The notes beneath the pieces were generated by a model, which worked only from the letters and a program-made list of their open reading frames with translations, ran no database searches and was not told the DNA's origin. From assembly GCA_947450745.1 (NCBI GenBank), contig CANFYD010000043.1, positions 1 through 13,288 on the forward strand: a DNA stretch of 13,288 bases. Direction: 5' to 3'. The stretch is from Burkholderiales bacterium (GTDB lineage Bacteria; Pseudomonadota; Gammaproteobacteria; Burkholderiales; Burkholderiaceae_C). Shown here piece after piece: positions 1 to 7,114 of the stretch. A program made the translations under genes and the position numbers. Positions within the stretch are counted from its first letter, which is position 1. Every line of letters begins with the position of its first letter.

Positions 1-79
1 GGCTTATGCGCCCTGGGTCAAGCTCGAAGTCAGCGACGAAGAAGAGGGCTGGATCCTGATGTCGACGCAGCGCGTCTGA
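1..79 (+). CDS. prmA: C-terminal end of probable ribosomal protein L11 methyltransferase (partial)
   Basis: This is the last 25 codons of a reading frame that enters from the left edge (first complete codon at position 2) and stops with TGA at 77-79. The peptide reads AYAPWVKLEVSDEEEGWILM followed by STQRV. An AYAPW stretch followed by an acidic patch and a GW-hydrophobic strand resembles, from memory, the C-terminus of PrmA, the SAM-dependent enzyme that trimethylates ribosomal protein L11. A DUF3426 zinc-ribbon gene directly downstream is an order I recall from Burkholderiales, which supports the call. No catalytic motif lies inside the window, so the assignment rests on a short tail and context only. 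The gap to the next gene is 60 bp without an obvious terminator, so the two could be co-transcribed. Confidence 0.6.
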   Translation, partial: AYAPWVKLEVSDEEEGWILMSTQRV

Positions 80-139
80 CCGACGGCGCCGACTCGTTTG
101 CAGGCGAATGGGTAATCCGGCACATGGCATGATCACGAC

Positions 140-1390
140 ATGAGCTTCGCCACCCGCTGCACCGCCTGCGGCACCATCTTTCGGGTGGTGCAAGACCAGC
201 TCCGAGTCTCGGATGGCTGGGTTCGCTGTGGGCGCTGCGCCGAAGTGTTCGATGCACGCTTGCAGTTGTTCGACATTGATCGCGATGTGCCGCCACAGTG
301 GCCCCTGCCCAATATGGCGAGCAGGGCGAACGAGGCGAGCATAGCGAACGGCGCTGACACCATCGAGAGACGCGCCAGCTCCCACCTCAGTGGTGCTGAC
401 GAAGATCTAGCCGACGCCGATGCATTCGGCGACGCAGAGCTGCGCAATGCTTGGCCACCGGCCAGCCCGCCAGCACGTCAGCCCAGGCCAGGCATCGGCC
501 CTGCCGATGACGAACTGGAGTTCGAGGGGGGCGCCGCCGTCCCGCAAGTTAGGGCTTGGACTGAACCCGGACCGGAACTGGGCTCCGAGCCTGAGTTTCA
601 GAATCCTGCAGAGCACTTGGCCCCTCATGCCCATGCCACTCCTACCACCTACCCCGGTGAGTCGCGAATGGAGCCGCAGTGGGTGGACGTTCAGGCTCAG
701 GCAGCCACCGAAGTCGAAACCAGCATTGCGTCAATTCGGCGGCATGCTGCCAACCTGAAAGTACTACCTGAAAAAGAGCGCCAGGAACCGCCGGCGATCG
801 CAGCACCCAGCGCGGCGGCGGGTTTGCCTGCAAGCGCCTTGCCATCCGGCACAGCTGCCGCAACACCAGCGCCTGCCGAGCCTTCTTTCATGCGCGGGTT
901 GAAGCGAGAGAATCGCTGGCGCAAGCCCGGCGTGCGGGCCGCTTTGAGTTTGTTTTCTCTGCTTTTTTTAGCGCTGCTCGGCCTGCAGGTGACCCATCAT
1001 TTCCACAACGCCATCGCCGCGCTTTATCCCGCCGCCAAACCGGGCCTGCAGCTACTTTGCCAATTCAGCGCCTGCGAGTTGCAGCCCTGGCAGCGGCTTG
1101 CTGCCATCCAGGTTGAAAGCAGCAACTTGAGCCAGACCGCCACAGGCAACCACTACCGTTTGGCAGTGACCTTGCGCAACAAGTCGGCGGTTGATGTCGC
1201 AGCACCCTGGATCGAACTCAGCCTGACGGACGCCAGCGGTGCCTTGGTAGCTCGCAAAATGCTTACCCCGAAGGACATGAACGCCGCCACAGACACCGTG
1301 GCTTTCGGTGCGGAATTGCCGCTGCAAGCGGTTTTGGCTACGGGCGAGCAACGCATCAGCGGCTACAGCATCGAAGTCTTTCACCCCTGA
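140..1390 (+). CDS. Zinc-ribbon and DUF3426 domain single-pass membrane protein
   Basis: A 416-residue protein with three parts. Residues 1-40 form an MJ0042-type zinc ribbon: two CxxC pairs (C7/C10 and C30/C33) around the FRVVQDQLRVSDGWVRCGRC segment, which would bind one zinc ion. Residues about 45-265 are a low-complexity Pro/Ala/Glu-rich linker with little predicted fold. Residues about 267-290 form one hydrophobic helix (ALSLFSLLFLALLGLQV), followed by a C-terminal region of about 125 residues matching the DUF3426 layout (a short Cys-containing CQFSACELQPW stretch, then a beta-rich domain). The likely topology is zinc ribbon in the cytoplasm and DUF3426 in the periplasm. The family's function is not established; I do not assign one. 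The ATG at 140 gives the zinc ribbon directly at the N-terminus, as usual for the family, although no strong Shine-Dalgarno precedes it. The gene ends 89 nt before a strong terminator. Confidence 0.85.
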   Translation: MSFATRCTACGTIFRVVQDQLRVSDGWVRCGRCAEVFDARLQLFDIDRDVPPQWPLPNMASRANEASIANGADTIERRASSHLSGADEDLADADAFGDAELRNAWPPASPPARQPRPGIGPADDELEFEGGAAVPQVRAWTEPGPELGSEPEFQNPAEHLAPHAHATPTTYPGESRMEPQWVDVQAQAATEVETSIASIRRHAANLKVLPEKERQEPPAIAAPSAAAGLPASALPSGTAAATPAPAEPSFMRGLKRENRWRKPGVRAALSLFSLLFLALLGLQVTHHFHNAIAALYPAAKPGLQLLCQFSACELQPWQRLAAIQVESSNLSQTATGNHYRLAVTLRNKSAVDVAAPWIELSLTDASGALVARKMLTPKDMNAATDTVAFGAELPLQAVLATGEQRISGYSIEVFHP

Positions 1391-1478
1391 ATTGGATGTA
1401 ACAAGCCAGGCATGTGTCACGCCACGCGGCACACGCCGCGACTATCGGTGCCCTTGCTGTCTGCGCCGTCTCAAACGT

Positions 1479-1506
1479 AAAAAAACCCGGACTCGCCGGG
1501 TTTTTT
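1479..1506. terminator. Bidirectional intrinsic terminator between convergent genes
   Basis: A perfect 5-bp GC stem (CCCGG at 1486-1490, CCGGG at 1496-1500) with loop ACTCG is flanked by seven A on the left and six T on the right. On either strand this gives a GC hairpin followed by a U-run, with A-U pairs able to extend the stem. It sits between the convergent stop codons of the DUF3426 gene (1390, + strand) and the histone-like gene (1572, - strand), so it can end both transcripts. Confidence 0.9.
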
Positions 1507-1571
1507 CTTGCCTTGCCTACTGTCATGCCGCCAAAGTGGCGAGCCGTCAGCAGTTCAATGGCACCACGACT

Positions 1572-2168
1572 TCAGGGCTTGCTGCCCGTCGGGAAGGGCC
1601 AAGCGGCAGTCGGATTCAGCGCTGTTTTCGCGGTGGTCGCGGCCGATGTCGACTTGGCACCTGCTTTTTTGGTCACCGGAGCCACCGTCTTCACGGGCGG
1701 CTTCTTGCCAGAGGCTGCCACCGTCTTGGCGGCGACTGCTTTGGCTGCTGGCGCAGCGGCCTTCTTGGCTGCAGCGGCCTTCTTCGCCGGTGCTGCTGCC
1801 TTGGCAGGTGCTACTGCTTTGGCTGCGGGAGCGGCTGCTTTCTTTGCAGGAGCAACTGCGGCCTTGGCAGGTGCGGCAGCCTTCTTGGCGGGCGCTGCTG
1901 CCTTCTTGGCGGGCGCGGCTACAGCCTTTGCTGGTGCAGCGGCTTTCTTTGCAGGAGCGGCGGCCTTCTTGGCGGGCGCAGCTGCCTTCGCAGGCGCGGC
2001 AACCTTCTTAGCGGGTGCGGCGGCTTTCTTGGCAGGTGCGGTTGGTGCCACAACCTTCTTCACAGCTGCGACTGCCTTGGGCGCTGCGACAGCGACCTTC
2101 TTTGCAGGTGCAGCGACCTTGTGAGCCGGTGCGGCCTTTGGGGCCGGAGCCTTCTTTGCAGTTGCCAT
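1572..2168 (-). CDS. Histone H1-like Ala/Lys/Pro-repeat DNA-binding protein
   Basis: A 198-residue, strongly basic protein built almost only from Ala, Lys, Pro and Val. It starts MATAKKAPAPKAAPAHK and then runs through many copies of an AAPAKKA-like unit (residues about 44-141). This composition matches the eukaryotic H1 C-terminal tail and the bacterial H1-like nucleoid proteins (HC2, BpH1 and AlgP-type), thought to bind DNA through dispersed lysines. The last part differs: a Thr/Ser-richer segment, then the aromatic tail ALNPTAAWPFPTGSKP, which I recall as a recurring ending in Burkholderiales members and which may be a separate contact module. The start is well supported by an AAGGAGA Shine-Dalgarno 6 nt upstream. 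The gene ends 65 nt before the shared terminator. Repeat number in such genes often differs between strains. The role in nucleoid compaction is inferred from composition. The opposite strand also has long open Gly/Ala/Phe frames, which are artefacts of the repeats. Confidence 0.85.
   Translation of the reverse strand: MATAKKAPAPKAAPAHKVAAPAKKVAVAAPKAVAAVKKVVAPTAPAKKAAAPAKKVAAPAKAAAPAKKAAAPAKKAAAPAKAVAAPAKKAAAPAKKAAAPAKAAVAPAKKAAAPAAKAVAPAKAAAPAKKAAAAKKAAAPAAKAVAAKTVAASGKKPPVKTVAPVTKKAGAKSTSAATTAKTALNPTAAWPFPTGSKP
1746..2039 (-). repeat. Degenerate in-gene tandem repeat encoding AAPAKKA units
   Basis: The central half of the histone-like gene is a degenerate tandem array whose unit translates as AAPAKK(A/V) or AAPAKA(A/V), with unit lengths varying between about 6 and 10 codons. 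At DNA level, GCCTTCTTGGC(A/G)GG(C/T)GC-type blocks (as read on the + strand) recur, for example around 1880-1920 and 1965-2040. Synonymous changes are common, so the array is old or under codon-level divergence rather than a recent perfect duplication. Confidence 0.85.
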
Positions 2169-2174
2169 TTCAGT

Positions 2175-2181
2175 TCTCCTT
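2175..2181 (-). promoter_or_regulatory. Strong Shine-Dalgarno of the histone-like gene
   Basis: On the - strand the sequence AAGGAGA lies 6 nt before the ATG at 2168, close to the ideal anti-Shine-Dalgarno complement and spacing. It fixes the start codon and suggests high translation, as expected for an abundant nucleoid protein. Confidence 0.8.
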
Positions 2182-2288
2182 GATCAAGTGGAAAAAGCGC
2201 TGCCCACAACGAAATTGGCCGTTGCAGCGCAGCTATTCACGACCCAGATGTCACCCAGGAGGAGTGCCCCGGTACCGTGAATGGAATG

Positions 2289-2333
2289 GCGGGACTCGAA
2301 CCTGGCACCACCGGCCAGAATTTCGATTCCCGC
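2289..2333. repeat. Long imperfect hairpin with a tRNA T-arm-like strand
   Basis: GCGGGACTCGAA (2289-2300) pairs with TTCGATTCCCGC (2322-2333) at 11 of 12 positions. Inside it, CTGGC and GCCAG (in - strand reading) form a further 5-bp stem with a 7-nt loop CGGTGGT, separated from the outer stem by a 3/1 internal loop. Read on the - strand, the descending arm is CCAGGTTCGAGTCCCGCC followed by ATTCCA, which looks like the T-loop and 3' end of a tRNA. The matching 5' acceptor, D-arm and a correct 5-bp T-stem are absent, so it is not an intact tRNA. It may be a structured element of the nrdB 3' region or histone-gene leader, or a decayed tRNA end. Confidence 0.6.
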
Positions 2334-2472
2334 TTGTCTTCTCAAATTCAAACCAACTGGTTTCTGCTCAGCAAATAGCTCCGAGCCGTTGACTGCTTTA
2401 GCTGTACCGCCTCGCAGCGGTTCAACCCAACCCTGAACCCAGCAGACCTGACGATCTGCCGGATGTGCGAGT

Positions 2473-3708
2473 TCAGTCCCAGGACAGTGCGCCGCCGGAT
2501 TGATATTCAATCACGCGGGTTTCAAAGAAGTTACGTTCCTTCTTCAAGTCGATCATTTCGCTCATCCAGGGGAACGGGTTCTCCTCATTGGGGAACAGCT
2601 CTTCCAAGCCGATCTGGGCCGCACGCCGGTTGGCGATGTAGCGCAGATAGCCCTTGAACATCGAAGCGTTCATGCCCAATACGCCACGCGGCATGGTGTC
2701 TTCGGCATAGGCGTATTCCAGCTCGACCGCACGCATGAACAAAGCCTTGATTTCGACCTTGAACTCGGCCGTCCACAGATGCGGGTTCTCCATCTTCAAT
2801 TGATTGATCAGATCGATGCCGAAATTGCAATGCATCGATTCATCCCGAAGGATGTACTGATACTGCTCGGCTGCACCGGTCATCTTGTTCTGCCGTCCCA
2901 TGGCCAAAATCTGGGTGAAACCGACATAGAAGAACAAGCCTTCCATCAGGCAAGCAAAAACGATCAGGCTTTTCAGCAAGGTCTGGTCGTTTTCCGGCGT
3001 GCCGGTGTGGAAGTGCGGGTCCATGATCGCGCCGATGAACGGGATCAAGAAATCGTCTTTGTCCCGGATCGACTTGACCTCGTTGTAAGCGTTGAAGATT
3101 TCCGACTCGTCGAGCCCAAGCGATTCAACGATGTATTGGTAAGCGTGGGTGTGGATCGCTTCTTCAAACGCTTGGCGCAACAGGAACTGCCGGCATTCCG
3201 GCGCGGTGATGTGGCGATAAGTGCCCAGCACGATGTTGTTGGCGGCCAGCGAATCGGCGGTCACAAAGAAACCAAGATTGCGCTTGATGATGCGACGCTC
3301 GTCGTCGGTCAGCCCATTCGGATCTTTCCACAAGGCAATGTCGCGCGACATATTCACTTCTTGCGGCATCCAGTGATTTGCGCAAGTGGCGAGGTACTTT
3401 TCCCAGGCCCACTTGTACTTGAACGGTACCAATTGGTTGACGTCGGTCTGCCCGTTGATGATGCGTTTGTCGGCGGCGTTGACGCGGCGCGCAGCGACTT
3501 GGGGTGCGGCAACTTGAGGTAGCGCAGCCGGTGCGACGAAACCCAGCGCCGCCTCAGCGACTGTCAGCGCCGGCGTTGCCAGAATCGGTGCCGCTTGGGT
3601 CGCTGGGGCCGTTGAGGCGTTGGCTGTGCGCGCAGCCGGCACAGGATGGGTCGCGACTTTCTCGGTCGCAATTTCGGCGTTTTTCAGGTCTTCTTCCCAA
3701 ACCAACAT
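2473..3708 (-). CDS. nrdB: Class Ia ribonucleoside-diphosphate reductase, beta (radical) subunit
   Basis: NrdB holds the di-iron centre and tyrosyl radical that starts NDP reduction in NrdA. From the ATG at 3708 the protein has 411 residues. The proposed metal ligands are all present: D152 (VTADSLAANN), E183 and H186 (FEEAIHTHAY), E256 (LMEGLFFYVGF), and E290 and H293 (RDESMHCNFG). Y190 sits at the E+7 position of the radical tyrosine (Y122 in E. coli). The conserved entry segment NQLVPFKYKWAWEKYL is at about 91-106. The C-terminal tail (YQSGGALSWD) is the expected NrdA-docking end. Residues about 12-75 are an Ala/Pro/Val/Thr-rich extension absent from the 376-residue E. coli protein. The frame can open further upstream at a TTG (3759), but the ATG at 3708 has an AGGAAA Shine-Dalgarno and gives a family-like MLVWEEDL start. 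The gene lies 282 bp downstream of nrdA, probably in the same NrdR-controlled transcript. Confidence 0.95.
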   Translation of the reverse strand: MLVWEEDLKNAEIATEKVATHPVPAARTANASTAPATQAAPILATPALTVAEAALGFVAPAALPQVAAPQVAARRVNAADKRIINGQTDVNQLVPFKYKWAWEKYLATCANHWMPQEVNMSRDIALWKDPNGLTDDERRIIKRNLGFFVTADSLAANNIVLGTYRHITAPECRQFLLRQAFEEAIHTHAYQYIVESLGLDESEIFNAYNEVKSIRDKDDFLIPFIGAIMDPHFHTGTPENDQTLLKSLIVFACLMEGLFFYVGFTQILAMGRQNKMTGAAEQYQYILRDESMHCNFGIDLINQLKMENPHLWTAEFKVEIKALFMRAVELEYAYAEDTMPRGVLGMNASMFKGYLRYIANRRAAQIGLEELFPNEENPFPWMSEMIDLKKERNFFETRVIEYQSGGALSWD

Positions 3709-3990
3709 GGTCAATTTCCTATCGTGTCGAATTATCAGAGTGTTGCATTCAAACGCCAAGGACTTCTTGACAACAAGCAGCGTTCTACGTTGCTGCGCTG
3801 CATCGTCATGGCCACCTTGCGATCACGCACCACACTCAGCATCGCGCCAGCGCTGAGCGTCCTAAAACGCCGCATCGCTGCGCCAATCTTTCATCCCCTA
3901 ATCGGCACGATAGCCGATGAACACGGGGATCTTGGGCGCTCGACGAAGTCGAATCACCCGTTCTCCAAGCTCAGGGTTGAGACCTGAACA
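3709..3990. other. nrdA-nrdB intergenic spacer with small stem-loops
   Basis: This 282-bp spacer is long for a two-gene nrdAB unit and shows no convincing reading frame. It holds a perfect 6-bp stem with a 6-nt loop at 3901-3918 (ATCGGC/GCCGAT), a TCGAC-GAA-GTCGA inverted repeat near 3940, and a TCAGC/GCTGA pair near 3837. None has a U-run on the - strand, so read-through from nrdA into nrdB is plausible. I see no sigma-70 promoter or second NrdR-box pair here. Confidence 0.5.
3715..3720 (-). promoter_or_regulatory. Shine-Dalgarno that decides the nrdB start
   Basis: AGGAAA on the - strand, 6 nt before the ATG at 3708. The longer frame beginning at a TTG (3759) has no comparable site, so the internal ATG is preferred. 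Confidence 0.7.
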
Positions 3991-6894
3991 TCACTGGCAA
4001 GCTTCGCAATCGGGCGTGTCGATCGAACAGAACTTCATGTCGGTCGCAGGCAACTCCGCTTCAACCGGAGCCAACTCGGCCGCAGGCGCAGACGCCATAC
4101 CGGTCGCTGCACCGGAAGACACTGCGTTCAGCTGGCCCGACGATTTGACCGTGCTCTTCTCGGCGTGAGTTGCACCCATCGTGCGGAGGTAGTAGGTCGT
4201 CTTCAAACCACGCAGCCAAGCCAGTTTGTAGGTTTCATCGAGTTTTTTGCCTGATGCGCCCGCCATGTAGATGTTCAGCGACTGCGCTTGGTCAATCCAC
4301 TTCTGGCGCCGCGCGGCAGCTTCGACCAACCACTGCGTTTCCACCTCAAAGGCCGTTGCGTAAAGCAATTTGATGTCATCAGGCACGCGGTCGATGCGGC
4401 GCAGCGAGCCGTCGAAGTGCTTCAAGTCCATCACCATCACGTCGTCCCACAGACCGAGCTTCTTCAAGTCACGCACCAACGCATCGTTGATGACGGTGAA
4501 TTCACCCGACAGATTCGACTTGACCGACAGGTTGCCAAAGCAAGGCTCGATCGAGGCGTCAACGCCGATGATGTTGGAAATGGTGGCGGTCGGGGCAATC
4601 GCCACGCAATTGCTGTTGCGCATGCCATGCTGACGAATGCGGGCACGCAGCGCGTCCCAATCCATCGTGCTGCTGCGATCAACTTCCACGTAACCACCGC
4701 GCTCATGCGCCAACATGTCGATCGAGTCGATCGGCAAAATTCCCCGATCCCACAGCGAACCCGGGTAGCTCGAATATCGGCCGCGCTCTTCGGCCAGATC
4801 GGTCGAGGCTTGGTAGGCGTAGTAGCAGATCGCTTCCATTGAACGGTCGGCAAACTCCACGGCGGCTTGCGAGGCGTAAGGCGTCCGCAGTGCGTACAGC
4901 GCGTCTTGGAAGCCCATCAGGCCCAAGCCGACCGGACGGTGGCGCAGATTCGAGTCACGCGCCTTCTTGACAGCGTAATAGTTGATGTCGATGACGTTGT
5001 CCAGCATGCGCATGGCCGTGGAAATCGTCTTCTTCAGCTTGGCGTGGTCGAGCTCTTTGCCGCTGGCTCCGTCCATCAAATGCTGGATCAGGTTGACCGA
5101 ACCGAGGTTGCAAACCGCGATCTCGCTGTCGTTGGTGTTCAGCGTGATCTCGGTGCACAGGTTGCTGGAGTGCACCACGCCCACATGCTGCTGCGGTGAA
5201 CGCACATTGCAGGCGTCCTTGAAAGTGATCCACGGGTGGCCGGTTTCAAACAGCATCGACAACATCTTGCGCCACAGGTCCTTGGCCGGCATGCGCTTGA
5301 AGAGCTTGATCTCGCCCCGATCGGCGCTGGCTTCATAAGCCACATAAGCGGTCTCGAAGGCGCGACCGTACAGGTCATGCAGATCGGGCGTGCTGGACGG
5401 GCTGAACAGCGTCCAATCGGTACCGTCCATCACGCGGCGCATGAACAGGTCAGGGATCCAGTTCGAGGTGTTCATGTCGTGCGTGCGGCGGCGGTCATCG
5501 CCGGTGTTCTTGCGCAACTCCAGAAACTCTTCGATGTCGAGGTGCCAGGTCTCCAAGTAGGCGCAAACCGCGCCCTTGCGTTTACCGCCCTGATTGACCG
5601 CCACAGCGGTGTCGTTGACCACCTTCAAAAACGGCACCACGCCCTGGCTCTTGCCATTGGTGCCTTTGATGTGCGAACCCAAAGCGCGCACCGGCGTCCA
5701 GTCGTTGCCCAGACCACCGGCAAATTTGGACAGCAGTGCGTTCTCTTTCAGCGCCTCGTAGATGCCGTCCAGATCATCAGCCACCGTCGTCAGATAGCAG
5801 CTCGACAGTTGTGAGCGGCGTGTGCCGGAGTTGAACAAGGTCGGCGTCGAGCTCATGAAATCAAAGCTGGACAGCACTTCATAAAATTCGATGGCCCGTG
5901 TTTCGCGGTCGATCTCATTCAGGGCCAAGCCCATCGCCACGCGCATGAAGAAGGCTTGCGGCATCTCCACGCGCTGCTCGTCGATGTGCTGGAAGTAGCG
6001 GTCGTACAGCGTTTGCAGGCCGAGGTAGTCGAACTGCAAGTCGCGTTCGGCCTTCAAAGCTGCACCCAGGCGAGCCAGGTCATATTGCTGCAGACGTTCG
6101 TCCAGCAGTTCAGCTTTCACGGCCTTTTTGATGTAACCGGGGAAGTACTCGGCATAGCGCGTTTGCATCTGCTCCTGCGTGATTTCGCCGCCGATCACTT
6201 CGCGGCGGATCGTGTGCAGCAGCAGGCGCGCGGTGGCTTGGCTGTAGCCCGGATCTTTTTCGATCAGGGTACGGGCGGCCAGAATGGCGGCTTTGTAGAC
6301 TTCGTCGATGGGCACGCCGTCGTACAGATTGCGTTTGGTCTCGGCCATGATCGGCTCGGGCCTCACTTCGGCACCCAGGCCGGCACAGGCGGAGGCGAAC
6401 AAATTCTGCAAATGCGCCAAATCCAGAGGAACGCGCAGGCCACCGTCGATCACCATCAGGTTCGCTTCAGCAACAGGGGCATCCACTTCGCCCTGACGCA
6501 GCCGCTCTTGGGAACGGCGCTCGCGATACAGCACGTAGGCACGCGCCACTTCGTGATGACCGCCGCGCATCAGGCCCAGCTCGACGTGGTCTTGCACGTC
6601 TTCAATGTGAAAGGTGCCGCCGCTTGGGCGCGAGCGCAGCAACGCCCGCACGACGCTCTCGGTCAAACCATCGACCGTTTCGCGCACGCTGGCCGATGCT
6701 GCACCGCTGGTGCCATGCACGGCCAAAAATGCCTTCATCAACGCCACCGCAATTTTGCTCGGCTCAAACGACACCACGGCACCATTGCGGCGAATGATCT
6801 GGTACGCCTGGTAAGCCAAAGGCACTGGGGCGCCGTCGGCAGCTGTGAGGTGGCTTGCGCCTTGGGGTGTCGATTGGGCAGCGTGGGTCCGCAT
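3991..6894 (-). CDS. nrdA: Class Ia ribonucleoside-diphosphate reductase, alpha (catalytic) subunit
   Basis: NrdA reduces all four ribonucleoside diphosphates to deoxy forms in the cytoplasm, using the radical delivered by NrdB. The 967-residue protein starts with an ATP-cone (about 31-125, IIRRNGAVVSFEPSKIAVAL...), the site where ATP or dATP sets overall activity. The barrel carries the expected cysteines: C366 (SQLSSCYL) and C595 (IAVCNLGSVNL) as the redox pair, and C580 with E582 in NLCTEITLN (thiyl cysteine and catalytic glutamate). The YY pair at 901-902 (LKTTYYLRT) is the radical-transfer relay. The C-terminal tail ends KFCSIDTPDCEACQ, with C963 and C966 as the probable thioredoxin- or glutaredoxin-reducible pair. 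Length exceeds E. coli NrdA (761), through the N-terminal lead, insertions and an Ala-rich stretch before the tail. The ATG at 6894 has an AAGGAAGA Shine-Dalgarno 3 nt upstream. A promoter with two NrdR-box-like sites lies about 390-440 nt upstream. Confidence 0.96.
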   Translation of the reverse strand: MRTHAAQSTPQGASHLTAADGAPVPLAYQAYQIIRRNGAVVSFEPSKIAVALMKAFLAVHGTSGAASASVRETVDGLTESVVRALLRSRPSGGTFHIEDVQDHVELGLMRGGHHEVARAYVLYRERRSQERLRQGEVDAPVAEANLMVIDGGLRVPLDLAHLQNLFASACAGLGAEVRPEPIMAETKRNLYDGVPIDEVYKAAILAARTLIEKDPGYSQATARLLLHTIRREVIGGEITQEQMQTRYAEYFPGYIKKAVKAELLDERLQQYDLARLGAALKAERDLQFDYLGLQTLYDRYFQHIDEQRVEMPQAFFMRVAMGLALNEIDRETRAIEFYEVLSSFDFMSSTPTLFNSGTRRSQLSSCYLTTVADDLDGIYEALKENALLSKFAGGLGNDWTPVRALGSHIKGTNGKSQGVVPFLKVVNDTAVAVNQGGKRKGAVCAYLETWHLDIEEFLELRKNTGDDRRRTHDMNTSNWIPDLFMRRVMDGTDWTLFSPSSTPDLHDLYGRAFETAYVAYEASADRGEIKLFKRMPAKDLWRKMLSMLFETGHPWITFKDACNVRSPQQHVGVVHSSNLCTEITLNTNDSEIAVCNLGSVNLIQHLMDGASGKELDHAKLKKTISTAMRMLDNVIDINYYAVKKARDSNLRHRPVGLGLMGFQDALYALRTPYASQAAVEFADRSMEAICYYAYQASTDLAEERGRYSSYPGSLWDRGILPIDSIDMLAHERGGYVEVDRSSTMDWDALRARIRQHGMRNSNCVAIAPTATISNIIGVDASIEPCFGNLSVKSNLSGEFTVINDALVRDLKKLGLWDDVMVMDLKHFDGSLRRIDRVPDDIKLLYATAFEVETQWLVEAAARRQKWIDQAQSLNIYMAGASGKKLDETYKLAWLRGLKTTYYLRTMGATHAEKSTVKSSGQLNAVSSGAATGMASAPAAELAPVEAELPATDMKFCSIDTPDCEACQ

Positions 6895-6897
6895 GAA

Positions 6898-6905
6898 TCT
6901 TCCTT
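6898..6905 (-). promoter_or_regulatory. Shine-Dalgarno of nrdA
   Basis: AAGGAAGA on the - strand, ending 3 nt before the ATG at 6894. It supports this start over internal methionines. Confidence 0.7.
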
Positions 6906-6913
6906 ATCTGGTC

Positions 6914-6929
6914 TTGTTGAAATCAACAA
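6914..6929. repeat. Perfect inverted repeat next to the nrdA ribosome-binding site
   Basis: TTGTTGA AA TCAACAA: 7-bp arms with a 2-nt centre, 16 bp in all. In the mRNA it could form a 6-bp stem with an AUUU loop ending about 8 nt before the Shine-Dalgarno, so it could affect ribosome access. It could equally be a protein-binding site. Confidence 0.6.
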
Positions 6930-6946
6930 ACGAGAAGCTTGGGCAA

Positions 6947-6960
6947 CTAGAAATTTCTAG
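6947..6960. repeat. 14-bp perfect palindrome CTAGAAATTTCTAG
   Basis: A gapless 14-bp palindrome 52 bp upstream of the nrdA start. With no loop it is better suited to a dimeric DNA-binding protein than to an RNA hairpin. A second gapless palindrome, GCCACGTGGC, follows at 6966-6975, then GGCAC-C-GTGCC at 6973-6983. No known operator is recognised. Confidence 0.6.
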
Positions 6961-7114
6961 CAGGAGCCACGTGGCACCGTGCCGCGCTGTTGCTTCGGGT
7001 TTGCTGTGAATTGATGGCCTGGGTTGACGATCTGGCCTGCGAAGCTCGAATCGAAGCGGGCTGCCTTGCATGCTGCGGCGGGAACATCGACTGTCGACTG
7101 CCGCCTGCCTGCAC

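Larger units (their letters stand above)
2169..2472. other. Hairpin-rich spacer between nrdB and the histone-like gene
   Basis: This 304-bp stretch holds no plausible gene. On the - strand it follows the nrdB stop and leads to the histone-like start. It is dense in inverted repeats: CCAGCAGA/TCTGCCGG (2439-2462, 8 pairs with one G-U), GGTTCA/TGAACC (2419-2439), ACCGC/GCGGT (2406-2421), AAACCA/TGGTTT (2350-2363) and the long hairpin at 2289-2333 listed separately. None is followed by a clear U-run, so I do not call a terminator for nrdB. The histone-like gene probably has its own promoter here, but I could not identify convincing -35 and -10 boxes. Confidence 0.6.

Noticed and set aside
1414..2183. 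Long + strand open frames rich in Ala/Gly/Phe or Cys/Arg across the histone-like gene
   Set aside because: They are mirror images of the GC-rich repeat array; the - strand frame has the strong Shine-Dalgarno, H1-like composition and a terminator.
2283..2358. tRNA or tmRNA gene on the - strand
   Set aside because: Only a T-loop-like 3' part is present; the T-stem has mismatches, the acceptor partner is missing, and no tag frame fits between the flanking genes.
2500..3522. 340-codon + strand open frame opposite nrdB
   Set aside because: Antisense to a clearly conserved enzyme with all active-site residues; high GC keeps the opposite frame open.
3938..3984. REP-like intergenic repeat in the nrdA-nrdB spacer
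   Set aside because: CTCGACGAAGTCGA and CAAGCTCAGGG fragments recall common bacterial intergenic repeats, but only one degenerate copy is in the window.
5956..6960. 334-codon + strand open frame opposite nrdA
   Set aside because: Antisense shadow of the NrdA N-terminal half; no recognisable protein family.
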